Positions 23,701-37,400 of a DNA stretch of 64,000 bases are shown here, one piece after another. Numbering within the stretch: position 1 is the first letter of the stretch; each line of letters opens with the position of its first letter. The DNA is taken from positions 44,819-108,818 of the forward strand of contig OENT01000484.1 of assembly GCA_900239685.1 (NCBI GenBank), written 5' to 3'. The stretch is from Rotaria macrura (lineage: Eukaryota > Rotifera > Eurotatoria > Philodinida > Philodinidae). The position numbers and the translations under genes were made by a program. A model generated the notes under the pieces. The model saw nothing but the letters and a program-made list of their open reading frames with translations. It ran no database searches and was not told where the DNA came from.

Positions 23701-24887
23701 ATTTAAATCATTTAGGTTGGTTGGTTTTTTTAGGAGATCTTATAAATTTATTTCACAGTATTTTCCCCAAATAATGACAGATTTCTTACAGTACAAAAAA
23801 TAGGCAGAAGATTAAAGATGTTACTTTAATCCTTTACGATCCAAAACGGTTGCAGAAGAACTATTGTTAAAATAATTTTATAAATAGAGAATGAGTCTGG
23901 CTAATATGCCAATTATGTGATCTGATCTGTGAAAAGTCTGTCTCCTTGTGTAGAGTCGTTAAATTGATGTAGGACGGTTTTGTAGAGAAATGGCATTGAA
24001 CGCCCTACTTAACTTTGATTTTGTTTTCTTTGAGTAAATTATTGAGTGAGCAATGTCAACATCTATCCATTGGTATTGAAGTAATGTGGAAAAAGAACGA
24101 GGAAATCCACCAAAATTAATATCTAAAAGGTCGTTGCTTTTTTACCTATCAAATTAAGCAAGTATCTGATTTGCTTTGAGTCATATTATATAAGCTCTGA
24201 AGAGTTTTAATTCACGTTAAGTACTAATCCGAATTCTCATGGGTTGACATTTCTGATTCATGTATGAACTTTGCCTTTGACTGCTCTCTGGCTGCTCAGT
24301 TTTGCTCCACAGTCAATTGCATTTCTTAGCATTTGCAAATAGCCGACTTATCGTAAGGCCGTCAAAAGAAATCTAACGTAATAATGGACTTAGTCATCTA
24401 CTAATGCATCACAGAACTTCCGGAAGATGTCAAAACTATTTCTTTTTCCCAATTGATGGCCTATATAATTTACTACAGAGAATACTCATTTTGACTGCGA
24501 ATTCCATGCTTCTATTATTTTCGCCAATCGTTCTGCAAATGGTCGCTTCAATGACAAAGGCGAGATAAAGGATTAATCTTAATTCTAAAGTGTAAAGTTA
24601 AACTGCTATCCCTACACAAGACTACAACTAAAGGGGATATGAGCACAAAAATAATATTACTGGAGATCAATCAATCTTTCTTGTTGGTGCCCTCTATATA
24701 ACGAAGAAATACTGTATGTATTTCGTCTAGTCCCATCGTATCTTTCCCTGCCTCACATTGTCCACCCAACCAAAATCTCTCCCCGCCCCACCCCGTTTCG
24801 GTTTCTGAAAGCAACATTTTTTCTATGAGAATTCACTGACCTGGAAGGATTTTAGTCGACTGGAATAGATGTAGCTGGTATTGCATT
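20799..24887. other. Spacer with poly-C tract and weak ORFs
   Basis: No supported gene. A 20-base C run at 22961-22980 lies within a weak plus-strand ORF (22806-23039). The neighbouring weak ORFs 23056-23256 and 23220-23408 are short and show no domain. Around 21841-21950 a stretch containing RWKDIADHQQTGLPQLK vaguely recalls the N-terminal part of Tc1/mariner transposases but is interrupted by stops. C-rich pyrimidine tracts occur at about 23590-23700 and 24740-24800. Confidence 0.35.
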
Positions 24888-27800
24888 TCATTGATTCGTC
24901 ATAGCTGAAGAACTATGACCATCCTGTGAATTATATGAACATATTCCTATTTTCGATGTAGGTTCACTTTTTTGTCTAATGAATGCTGAATTTGATAACA
25001 TTTGTAAATCTCCATTTCTTCCAGCATGCCAAGGACGTTTAAAATATGTTGGATTAGATATCGATGCATTCGAAGATTTTCTTGGTATGTTTAATGGTCG
25101 CGTTAACCGATCTCGTTGTGAAATATAAATTAATTTCGAATGATGTTTCAAAAGTTCTGGATCAGAAGTAAGAGATAGAGATCCATCGAGTGTTAATGGA
25201 TATGTATTTGATAATGGTAATGATTGTATCCATACTCCTGATGGTACATTATAAATATCGATTGATATTTTTGTATAAATAAGTAGGTATGAATCAGAAT
25301 AAGATGTTGAGATCGGTGGTGCTATCCACATTAATTCTTTATGACGTGTTCGCAATCCTGTTGAATAATTGATGTATATACCTATTTTTTCATAGACAAG
25401 TAAGAGTTCATTGATTGATGATGAATCTAAACAAAAAGATTCAATGGATTTTTTAAATAGTAGACGAATATTTGTTAACTGACTTTCTACAGGTATAACA
25501 CGCAATATACCAAGAGGTAGTTCACGAAAAACTTGCAAATTTGGGTCTGTATCTCTTAACAAAACAACACTGAGGCATTGTTGATCAATTTTTTGTGCCA
25601 TAAACATTGATGAATATCCATACCAAAGTATTTCTTCTTCGGTGTTATTTATTCTTAATAATGATATTTCTAAATATGTTACTGCATGGGTTACATTTAG
25701 CTCGTATAGAATTGTATAAGGATATCGTCTAGAATTCGGATGTATTTTATAAAAGAGAATACGATTTTTGATTGCAACAGATAAAGTTAGAGATGTTTCA
25801 TTAACTGCAAATAAGGCTGCATTCATCGTTTTGACTATGGCCTCATTTAACGAGTTTTGAGAACGAGTAAGTAAATATTCAATAGATTTTATACGAATCA
25901 TACGGTCATTTCCAGAGAGCATTACTACTAACTGATTATTTGATATTACAGACAATTGATGAATTTTCTTATTATATTTTTTCATCGGCTCTGAAAGTAA
26001 TACAATAAATGAAAGATCAAAAACATCTTCAACAACTCATACCACGACTAAAAACGTTGATTAGAAAAAGACCATCGTCACCGAACAGAAGAAAACGATT
26101 TGTATCTAAAAAGAAAAGAAAAGAAACTGAAACTATTGATATTTTTCTATTTTTCAGTATCATCCTACCAAGAATATGAGCCCCGATTATTTTTTTCAAA
26201 TTTACATCAAATATTTCTCTAGTCGTGTAGGTTCTATAATTCTAAAAAGAAATTCCAGATTAGAAACTTATATGATAGAAATATTCGTACTAACTACTAA
26301 GCCATTCTTTATATTATCTTTGAGTTTTTCTAAAAGATTTAATATCATGCTGATATATTCGCTTTTTTTGGATTCATTCTCTGCTAATATGTATAGATTT
26401 TTCTCCTGCTCTGATGATGGCGAAGAGGATGATAATATTTTTGTTACACTAATCTAAATTAAAGTATTCGAATATTGAAGTATTAATTGTACAACGAAAG
26501 TAAGATAACCTTGAAAATATTTGGTACATCTCTTTTTCTAGTATTTATCGATTCGTCTATTGTTATTGAACGAACAGAAATTTGATCATCGGTAAGATCA
26601 ATAACTACAGATGGTTCTGCCGCTATTGTATTCGAAGGATTCGATACATGATAAAATAGTAATTTTGTTTGAAAAAATAACATTCGATGTTTACTCCAAC
26701 CCTTTTTCATGCCGCCAGGTTTTGCAATCTGTTTTAATAATCAATTTAGAAAAAAAAATCACGACAGACAATCCGTAGATAGTAAACATACATGAACAAT
26801 ATGTTGAACACCTGAATTAGTTCGATCTAAAATTATAAAAGGAAAGAAAGAAAAATGGAATGATAAAGAAATAATTTACTTCGATCTTTATTAGATGGAT
26901 GGCAAGGACTTCGGATTTTTTCTACACAATCCGAGTGACACATTAGCATACATTCTAAAACATGAATCGACATGAAGATAAAAAAACAGATTTCAATCGA
27001 CTTACCTTTACAAACAAATCCTTGTCGCATGATCCCAATTAAGGCATTTTGGCAATGATGACATATGCATGGCTCATAAAAACTTCTTACTCTAAAATCA
27101 TGAAATTCGTTCTACACAAAAACAAAAACTAATAGTTTTCTATTCAAATCGAATTTGAAATATATTTATTCTACTTGAAGTGCAGTTAGTGGTTTATTGC
27201 ATCTTGTCGTAGCCGACTAGAATTCAATGAAGAAATGTTTTTGTAAATAATTCAGTGACAATATTCTTACTAGTAGATTTGGAGTTTGAGGATCTCTAGT
27301 GATAGACCTCAATGAATTATGATCTAATATATTATCATCGCAGTTGACACTTGAGGATTTGCCTAAGAAAAGATAGCTTCTCAGAAAATTAGTTGTTGTT
27401 AAAATTGAATGTGTATGCGACTTTTCGTTCGCAGCGAATCAATCGATAAGATCATTTTCAACGAAATTCACTGGATAGTACTCCATGGAAATCTATCTTT
27501 ATCTGATTGTATTGTTTCGTCCGTTGCTTTTTTATATATTCATGTTACTTAAAAAAGAATTATTAATTTAACTCTTTCCGGCTGGATGGTACCAAATGGG
27601 CACACTTTGAGACTGTTTTGTCAACAACTGTTTCAAACTTGTGTTGAATATCGTTCTGATAGCATGATAATAAAGGGTAACGATGTTACGATTTTTTTTT
27701 ACCTTTCATTCCAAATATTTGTAACTTACTTTGCTTTCTCAAAGCAGCATCATAAGAATTGAGAACTATGGAGAATCCCCGTAGTCTAATCTATCACTAT

Positions 27801-30800
27801 TTCGAATATCTAATAAAAGTCAATATTCGAAGCACCAATTGCAAAGCTTTTGTTGATAGATTGTCATTTTTCGTCACTACTAATGACAGTGTTTCAGTAA
27901 TGAATCATACAAGAAAAAACAAGAATGTTACCTTTTGGTCACATCCGGGCATTACGGTACAAACATGTAAAACAATTGATCTTTTTTTTTCTACTTAAAG
28001 CTTAAAGGAGTTCGTCAGTTTATAATTTTTCTTAATAAGTACCTAGAAATCAGACGAAAGATTATGTTTCTACCTTTCCTGTCGTTGCCTCAACTTAGCT
28101 ATCCTTTGAATATTGTGAAACGTCAGGGAAGTATACAAAATTTCCGTGTTTTGTTGAGATAAGAGTAAGAATTCTGAGAATCTTTGGGAGTTTTCGAAGC
28201 ATCTAGCAGTGATTCTCGATGGTAAAATACAATGTAGTTCGAAAACTTTCAGAATCTCTCTAAATTCTGAGTGTTATTTCAAGACTACATGCAAATTTTG
28301 TACAATTCCTTGACGTCTCACGATATTTTAGCGATAACTCACTTGAGTAATTGAGAGAAGAGGTAGAAACATAATCTTCGTTCTAGTTTCAAGGAATAAG
28401 TTAAGAAAAAGTATAAACCATCAAACTGCATTAGGTAGAAAAAACATCAATTTTTTGACATGTTTGTACCTTTAGGCCGGATGTGACCAAAAATTAACAT
28501 CAAATCGTGTTGTGACTCACCATCTTCCCGAAATCGAATACCAGATTTTCGATATCTGCGCAATGACTCAAGTCTAACTACAATGAACAAGAATTTTTTG
28601 CCCTTGCTCTTCTGGTAGCCGACCCGAAAAGGGTTAAGATATTTCTTTCTTTGACATAGGAAAATCCACAGAAGAGGGCATCGACCCTTTCAGTCACCGG
28701 AAAAAGAAACATAAGGTACAATGAAGTTTTTCAATTATTAAAAATATACTAAAAGAAAATTTAAAATTTTCCAATTGTATCTATGTTATGGCAATAGGTA
28801 ATTTCAGTACAAAGTCAAACATCATTTGCAGTTCATTTGATCTATGTAGGTCTTCTAATCGTAAGTAGATTTATGTTGGACTCTTCTCTTTGGCAAATTA
28901 TTTGATACGTTTCGACTATTCAAAAACGTGTTGTTCATAAAACAAATAGTTTTTGAACATTTTATAGAACTTTGAGTGTTGAAACTCATCATGCCGACCT
29001 CTCGACTCTCCGCTTATTTCATCTTTTGGACTCTATGGAAATTCATGAAAGGGTAGTAGAGGGTGCACCGAAAGCATCGAATTCATAAATTGATTTTTCG
29101 GAAATTGAGAAGTCATCCAACACGGAAACTCAAGCCAATTGAGGAATGACACTCCGAACATTTGACCCAAAATTTCGGTGTCCATCAAAAATATAAAACG
29201 ACACTTCGAATTACCCGTTTGAGAACAACTTGTGGAAATTTTACAGAAAAACAGCACGAGTTGTTGAAACGCTGAACAGAACACATTGCAAAGTTGTTCT
29301 ATTTTGCGATCGAAAACGTATTTTTTTCCTATATCAGTCGACAAGTACAACTTGAGACAAGATTTGATAAATTTCTCTCGTAAGAATAAGAACTTCATGC
29401 TGGCGTCTACCAGATGAACACAAAACTTAGTTGATTAAGTTTGATAACTAGTGGAATTTTGCAAGTCTACTTTCAGTCGGAACTTTGGAGTAAAATACTT
29501 TAGTCATGTAACAAATCTTTGCATAAAATTTTGAAGTTTCAAAACTAATTTCTTAAACTGTGATTCAATAAATATCTTTTAAAACTATTATGCAATTTAA
29601 TTATATTCAAATATAAATTATCATAGTAAATCTTCAATGATTTTCTTTAGTCCGACTGTAGATAGTCGAAAAATTATTTTCTAAACTAACGATAGTATGA
29701 ATAATTTACTTGTAACATGATTTATTAGTGATAGATTTTTCGCTTGTTCATCAACCAGTTGCTTTTTGATCCGTTCATTTTCTTCTTTCAGATGCATGAT
29801 TTCTCTACATGAACAGAAATTATCAAAGAACATTAATTGAAGAAAAGCAACGAGAAACAAACTCTGTTTGTTGAGCGACTTCAATTTCTGATTTTTTCAA
29901 ATTTTCTTCTACTTCTTGTCTAAATTGAATTTCTCGATCGATTTCTGTTCGTAATTCTCGCATATGTGAATGTTGTAATTTCTTTGTATAGCTAAATACA
30001 TATGCCTAGAAAAACAAAGTTTCTAATCAAAATAGTACAAGAAAAAAAAAGACTAAAGTTCTAACTGGACTATTTCGAATCATTGAAATAGATGATGTTC
30101 TACCAGTAATACTCATTTGAGGATCGGCTGATTCGTGCATTTGATCAAGTTCTCCAACTATCTGATTGACTAATTGTTTAAGATGAGAATTTGAATGTTT
30201 ATCTTCATTAATAATTTGATAGATTTTCCCTTGTAATTTCACATATTGACGATGTTTCTTTTTTAAATCAAGTAGTTGTTCACAAACTTCATTTTTCTCG
30301 CATAAATGTTTATCGACTTGTTTGTAAAGATCATTGAGAAATGAAATGATATTTTTCAATACAGAATTATTTATATTTCTGTCTTCTACTATTGAATTCG
30401 TTTTATCATTACCATTATTACGAAAGAGATCAGAAAATTTATCTCGAAATTTGGCAATGAAACTTGAGATATCATTTAAAATAGATGACTCGTTTTCGTC
30501 CGATACTTTCAACAGCAATGATTTATAATTAGTCAAAAAGTAATTTATACGTTGATTAATGTGATTTCTAATCTCTTCTATGGGCATTGATGAAGATATT
30601 TGCTCTTTGAACATTTGACGTCTATCCGGACAAGGAAGATCTTGAAATAATTTTGAAATTCGAATAAAAAATTCGATTTGTTCATGTTTGGATACTTCGT
30701 ACTGTTCAGAATAGAAATCTCTCAATAACTGTATTTGACGTGTTTGCGTTATAGATTCACTTTTTTCTTCGTCATACAATTGACGTAAACGATTGATTTT

Positions 30801-33800
30801 ATTAACTAATGATGCTTGTTCAAGTTCCATTGATTTTATCTTTTCTTCAAGTTCATTATTTTTTAGTTGGCCAACTTCATTAACTGTAAAAAAATACCGA
30901 CGTTCGTAAAAAGAAAATTCTTGCACTTAACATTAGAACGTATAATATTCTATTACCTGATCGTCTCGATTGTATTGAAGAAACTAAGATTTGTGATTCC
31001 GGGGGAATATCTTTGTGTTTTTTGTCGATAGAGATTGTAGATATTTGTACAGCTTTAGTATTAAACGATGAGTAACTGAAAATTCAATTAAATGATTCAA
31101 TTACTCTACGATACGAGAAAAGATTCCATGAATTCCACAGTTGAATGTTTATTAATCTCTATATATTATGAAACACGAGTTACGTGAAGAAATTATCCAG
31201 CTGGTCTCTCTATCTTTTGCTTGGAATGAACAGTATCACAGAGTATTTAACTTTACTCGGAATTTTATATCGATAACACTGGCAAGTCTCAACATTAGAA
31301 TAAACTGCAGTTGTTTTATGAATGATTGAAAACAAGTATTGTTTTTCTTGTTGAATATAATTTCGCCTGGCTTATATGCAAAATATTAGTCTGAACTGCT
31401 TTAATGCTCATCCATTTCAAACACTAACAAATCTTTGAAATTTTATTCAATCTACTTGATTTTAAATTACTTATGTTTGAAGTTATCCACGAGGTATAGA
31501 GTGATCATCATCAATCATTCTTTTCCCAGAATATTACAAGCAGAATTTTGACAGGGATCTCATTCAAAAAGAAATCTTTCTAGATTTCAAAGCGGATTTG
31601 AAATTTAAAGAAATTTTTGGGATGATATTTGAATATAAAATTTCAATACGTAAGCTATGAGAAGTCTAGCTTAGTAAAATTTTATCAATCGGGCGATCTT
31701 TTCTTCGACTCTATGCCTTTTTTAATTTTCTTTACGACCACCTTCATATAACGAGATGTATTGTTTGTGTTGTGGTAAGACAAGAGTGTCAGGTTGCATA
31801 TATAAAAAATATAGCATGATGACTGAGAAAACTGTCGCTGGTTATTGTATTGCTCCAACTTGGGAAATTTCTAAGAGATATCAAGGACGTATATTTTGCT
31901 GATATGCGTAAAATGAGAAGAAGAAAAAAGGATTGATGAGTTGATTTCTTCGAAGCGTACAGAAAAATTTGTCAATAATAGGATATGGTCAGGTTTAAGT
32001 ATGCATTTGCATTTAAAAATACTAGACAGGTAAATATTGTTTATATATGTTTTGATGGAAACCAGATAAAGATGTATGGTTTCATTGTTTCAAAAAGAGA
32101 AAATCGAGGATAAAAATCAAACAAACCTTTCTCATTCCCTAGCATCTACCAAATTCATCCTACTGAAACGTTTAGTAAGGCATTGATTCATAGATGACAC
32201 CAATCTGAGTTTTTCAAAGCTGGCACTCTAACAGATTAACTAGTCTGCAATTCAGATCAACACTAAACTGACGATTTATTGACCTATTTAATTTGTACCT
32301 AACGATATTGGATGCCATCAAAAATAGTTCTATTACATAGTCTGCATGAACCATATGAGCAAAAATTATCCATTAAACTCAATGGCTCATGGCTAATCTA
32401 AAATGTATACAAGTTCCAGATTTAATCTGCCAGTCATAGTTGCTAGTTCCATAAAAGACGTATCTCATTAGAGCCCGAAGCTGGAAGAAAAATTTCTCTC
32501 CGTGCTGCGCTGCCCTGTGAAAGTGCTTTTCAACATTGTTTCAGTTTCGCTATCCTCACAAACGAACTGATGTTCTCAAAAAATCACCAGCATTCCGTAT
32601 GATTGACTCACTTGGAACCGGAATAAGTGAAACCTATGAATGGCACTTGTCCAATCAATCCCGTTCTGGGAGACGATGCATGCGATGTCTACAAAAATTG
32701 ATTTAGTTGATTGAAGAATTCAAAAATATTTAAGAAATATCTAAGCACAATGTTCAACTATACATAAATGTCGTTTACTTTGCGCTGAGATAAATATTGT
32801 TACCTTAATAGTTTCCTAAATAAATAAACGAACAAAGTCAAAATACAGCATGATACATAAACAAGAATAAAATACTTCGGCAAAGGTTTTAGGCTCCATT
32901 TCATTAAAATTTGATTCACTGGGTGGATCAGGTATGAACGGAGGCGTTGCTGTAAATATCTATCGATGCTAATTCTATGAGTTTTCTACAAGATATTACT
33001 TTTTCTCAGATTATTCCAATCGACATCGGCAAAAAATGAATGTTTCTTGAAATCATTCAGTCCATCTCTTCCGATGCGAGTATCCGGTGAGCAAAGTAGT
33101 TTTTGTAATAAATCTTTTGCATCATTCGACAAATCGATGTCGGTGGGAAACACTAATGGTTTCTGAAGAAATAAAACGAAACATACATCAATTATTAATT
33201 AAAATCAGCCCTAAAGAACATGAACTTTATTTTCGCCTCTTGCTGTGATTTGAGAAAATATTTGTTTCGGCTCGTCAGCATGGAATGGTGGTAAACCGTA
33301 CAACATTTCCCACATAACGCATCCTAAACTCCACCAATCACATTCAAATCCATAAATACCTTGGTTCCTGTGCGTTGCACATAATACTTCGTATGATAAA
33401 TAATCAGGCGTACCGACAAACACAGCGGATTGTACCTGGATGAGAACGAAACAGGATTATGAAAACTAATAGCAATTATTGAACTAACTTTTCCATCAGC
33501 TCTCATTCGAATGCAAGAACCTAAAATCATCATAAATTTCATGGCACAAAATCGAAGCTGATAATTTACCGAAATCTGATAGTCGAATATGTCCTGTACT
33601 GTCGATTAATATATTTTCGGGTCTTTTATAATAATTCAAAAGTTAATGGCAAGAAAATCCTACGAACACGACTTTACTTAATATCTCGATGAATGTAACC
33701 AAGTCGATGAAGAGAATCTATTGCTACGATCATTTCAGAAATATAAAATCGAGTTTGCTCCTCGGAAAACTCGTCATCATTGTTACACAATAACTTAAAA

Positions 33801-34462
33801 AGATCACCACCATAATAATAGTCCATTAAGAAATACTAAAAGTAACACGATAGTAGTAGAACAGCAACATTTTGCTTTTATTTAGTATTTACTAAATTAT
33901 CGTTATCTTGAAATGCATAGTGAAGTTTTGTTATCCATAGAGGATCACCGAATGCGAGGACGTCACGTTCTTCACGAAAATTTACTAGATCCATTTGTCT
34001 TAAGATTTTCGATTTATTCATTGTTTTCATCGCAAATATTTGCTCTGTATTTTTCATTTTGACCACAGTAACTAATTATTAATTAAAAAGTGAAAATATT
34101 TTTCAACTAATGAAAGATACCTTCGCCAAATCCTCCGCATCCAATAGGTTCAATTACTTCGAAATCATCTCGATTTAGTCGAATTTGTTTTATTCGAGAT
34201 ACAAATGTTTTAACTAGAATAAACAAAATTTAGAATCAATATTGACATAGTTTTCAAAAAAGTAATTACCATTTTTGAGATATGCTTTAATTGTTTTTTC
34301 TTCTCTCAATTTTACATTAGAACATTCTTCATTAAGAACAAGCAATGCGTCAAGTAATCCATCAATACTTAATATAGTTGGATCATTTTTGCAACCATCA
34401 AGTATGAGTTGTATGATTTCGTCGTAACGAGATTCGACATTGATTTGGTTATTTTCATCCAT
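24888..34462 (-). CDS. MRCK-like (CDC42-binding) serine/threonine kinase
   Basis: Minus-strand gene with the full MRCK domain order. Exons at about 34270-34462, 34121-34213, 33893-34071, 33678-33835, 33570-33622, 33489-33520, 33226-33435, 33000-33162 and 32876-32949 give an N-terminal cap ([17 protein letters not shown]) and an AGC kinase. The kinase has the glycine loop GCGGFGEV, lysine in [19 protein letters not shown] and VGTPDYLS, then an AGC tail ([13 protein letters not shown]). After a 1.8-kb intron come coiled-coil exons (30957-31076, about 30067-30884, 29890-30004, 29711-29807), with heptad-rich [15 protein letters not shown]1 zinc domain follows ([17 protein letters not shown] to CHSDCVEKI, about 26880-27112), then PH ([19 protein letters not shown], 26507-26720, to [13 protein letters not shown], about 26260-26450) and CNH ([14 protein letters not shown] to about 25100). 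The C-terminus has a degenerate [18 protein letters not shown]. Relatives act downstream of CDC42 on actomyosin. The coiled coil is shorter than in vertebrate MRCKs, and the SPE motif after TPDY reads SYE. Confidence 0.9.
27568..28637. mobile_element. piggyBac-like non-autonomous element in an MRCK intron
   Basis: A TTAA stands at each edge (27568-27571 and 28634-28637). The ends read TTAACTCTTTCCGGCTGG and, on the opposite strand, TTAACCCTTTTCGGGTCGG. TTAA target sites with CCCTTT-like termini are the signature of piggyBac transposons. A second inner palindrome pairs TTGGTCACATCCGG (about 27932) with CCGGATGTGACCAA (about 28478), each next to a matched ACAAACATG block. There is no transposase ORF. 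The element sits in the intron between the coiled-coil and C1 exons. Confidence 0.8.
31077..32875. other. 1.8-kb intron of the MRCK-like gene
   Basis: It lies between the kinase-tail exon (32876-32949) and the exon beginning [16 protein letters not shown] (30957-31076). No ORF with domain features was seen. It is far longer than the 50-70-base introns around it, so it has probably gained inserted DNA, but I found no clear termini. Confidence 0.5.
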
Positions 34463-37400
34463 ATTTATAGTCGAGTAATCCTTAAAAAACAATCATAATC
34501 ACTTGATTAAGTAGCACTACAGTGACTTCAACGCTGACTATATAATATCAGTAGAACTATTTGCATAAATAAAATTATTAAAACATGTTTAGTATATCAT
34601 TTACAATGAGTCGCAAGGGAGATAGGTTTTAGAATAGACACGATAAGAAATTTACTCAGGTTTTTTAAACACACATGTTGGAATAAAAACTAAAGCAAGA
34701 TATAGCTCAATGGTGACAATCTACGATAAAAAAAGAACTTTCATCGAAATAATCATTTGTTTCTAGATAAGATAAGACTCTTTTGTCTGGATGAAAAGGA
34801 ATTCGTTTGCAAAAGCCGTAGTTAAATTTGTTTCTTCGTAAGTTAAGGGGATATAGTAGATGAAGCAGGTTGTACTAAGAGATAAAGTACGTTCTTTACT
34901 GAAAATTTTACTAAACTCTACTCTATCATAATAGAACTTTGCTATGAGCACCACAGCTGAGTAAACAATCGAAACATATAACTACCTTGAATGTCTTTTT
35001 CATCTTTTTTTGAGATCAATAAGTAAATATGTAATTATATATATATTCTTAATATTGTTCAAATTACAAAACAAAATAAATGTGAAAACTTCGGACTTAG
35101 GTCTGAGAGTTATGTGTACTTCGAAAAGTGAAAGAGACAAATCAGTCATTCTAGAATGTGTGTACGGAAGAAGTATTTTGGTAAATATTTTTGGTAAATT
35201 CCAAAACTACTGATCATCTCAGACATATCTAGGCAATTTTGTTTCTAGATGCAGTTTTTGTGCATTTTAGACCTTTTTGCAGCCAATGTTTTGTTAGAAA
35301 GCTGCGATTGGGTTCAAAACTAATATCATATTCGGAATCAGCGTTAAAAACTGAGTCACTTTACATAAGTTGTGGATAATTCTGAGAAAAAAGTTTTTTT
35401 TGAAAAAATCCCTGTACCCCACCTCAGGGATTGCTTGGTGAAAAATGACAATTTTTTCGATAACTCAGCCATTTCTTGCCGGATCCTTCTCATCTTCGAA
35501 CTCGACCGAGATATTGATGAGACAATTCTGTGCACAAACTTTCAGCTCAATCGAATGTATTTGTAAAGAGTTATCGTGTAAACGGCCGGCCGGACACACT
35601 GGCGGATTCTAAAGTGTACTCACTTTTTGAGTACATAAAAACGAAAACAGATTTGTACCGGAGCTATGATGCGTAGTGCTATCCTGCAACAAACTTATTG
35701 TGCAATGCAGATCGACTTTAATATTATATAAATCTAAAGTGTGTTCTACTGCATCACGATGACTTCTCATACAACGGAAAAGATCTACATGATAAATGAT
35801 TGACCGATATTTCCTCGGTAGATAAAGGATGAAATTCATAAAACTAAAAACAAATGTGCACACCTTGACTTTGGAATTCTACTGAGGATACCACAAGAAG
35901 TCCATTGTTATACTTTTATTAATGAGAATACGAGTGTTCAAAGCAATATTAATCAGGTGATCGTAAAATGAAATGTGAATTGATGATAATTTTGTATCAA
36001 TACATTTTTATAACTAAGAATTCAGAAACCAAACACTTTTATCGCAATCGTTTCACGAGGTTCTATTTGATTTCGAGTCTGTCTCTATCATTCAAAATTA
36101 TTTTTTCATGTCTTTCGTAGTTGTCCCATGCATGAATTTATAGCAACTGCTATAGTCCTACTTCGACAACTATTTGAATATTCATCACATTGTTACATTA
36201 TTCTTTAACGCGTGACTATTTCTTTGCTGGAGTCATCAATATCCAAAAGTTCAACGAAATTTGAACTTTGCAAAACTGAAGAATACCAATCCAGATCAAA
36301 GCTGAAAAAGAGTAATTTTACAGATTTCTAATGGGAGGTCCTAATGAAAGTTGAAGATGAAAACAGCCAAATCGTAGTACTCAACGTAATCTACTATTGC
36401 ACTCGATCAATAGATCTACCATAATCAAGGGGGAAAAAGCGATACTTCATCTACTTCAAAATTTTTTGAAGTACAAGGAAGTAAGATGGAAGTAAATGGA
36501 AGTAAGTTGGAAGTACGCACTCCTGAAGTATCGCTTTTTCCCCCTTGACCATAATTCATTTCAATGAACTTTGCAATATCATTAATCTGGCAATTTACAT
36601 AAATGACTAGTATTCTTACTATTGTGAGAAAGATGAAACATCTTATTTATTTAATACTTATACATCAAGCGAATTTTGTCGAAGATGAATAATGTCGATA
36701 TGAATCGTTTGTATTTAACCGCTTCTTACTTTAAATTGACTTTTAATCAAGCATTGTGTTAATGCAGCAATAGATTTATATTGATTATGGTCTCAGATTG
36801 CATATAGAAACAAACATAAATGAACTTGAAGAAAAAATTCAACTAATGAATCAAAACTCCTAATTTGTTTTACTACATTTCATCTGCTAAATAATAATTT
36901 GGCAGTCTAAACGTTGCTACATATTTCTCAAACTAAAATATCTCCACGTACAAGAAGGTGTCATGAAAGTACAACGAACGATGTCTTCTTGTGATTATGT
37001 TACACCTCCTGTTAATTCAGGAGTCTCGTTTCATCGTGTTCGAACAACTGACGGAAATTCAAGAACCATTCACTTGTAATCTTGCAGAGCAAATCGAGCT
37101 GAAAAAATGTCATCATCTTCTGTTTCCCCACTAACTGTCATGCTTATCTCACGTGCAACAGAGCTGTTAGAAGGTGAAATTGAGAGTTCGTCGAAAGAGA
37201 ACCACTTGAATACTTGTGTTGTATTCGAGATCCAAGACAGTCATTACCAACGGAAGATATCACATGTTGTGCATCTCAATTTTTTCTGCAAGATTCCATG
37301 CGACTGCTTCTAGAGTTTCTATATACACGAAAACCAAAACACTCAAAATAAGAATCAAGAGTCGTCACGGAATCATTCCTTACGTAAGCAGAGTTGCCTG

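Noticed and set aside
29033..29398. 121-codon minus-strand ORF inside an MRCK intron
   Set aside because: It lies between the piggyBac-like element and the coiled-coil exons, has no domain and does not fit the MRCK frame or family order.
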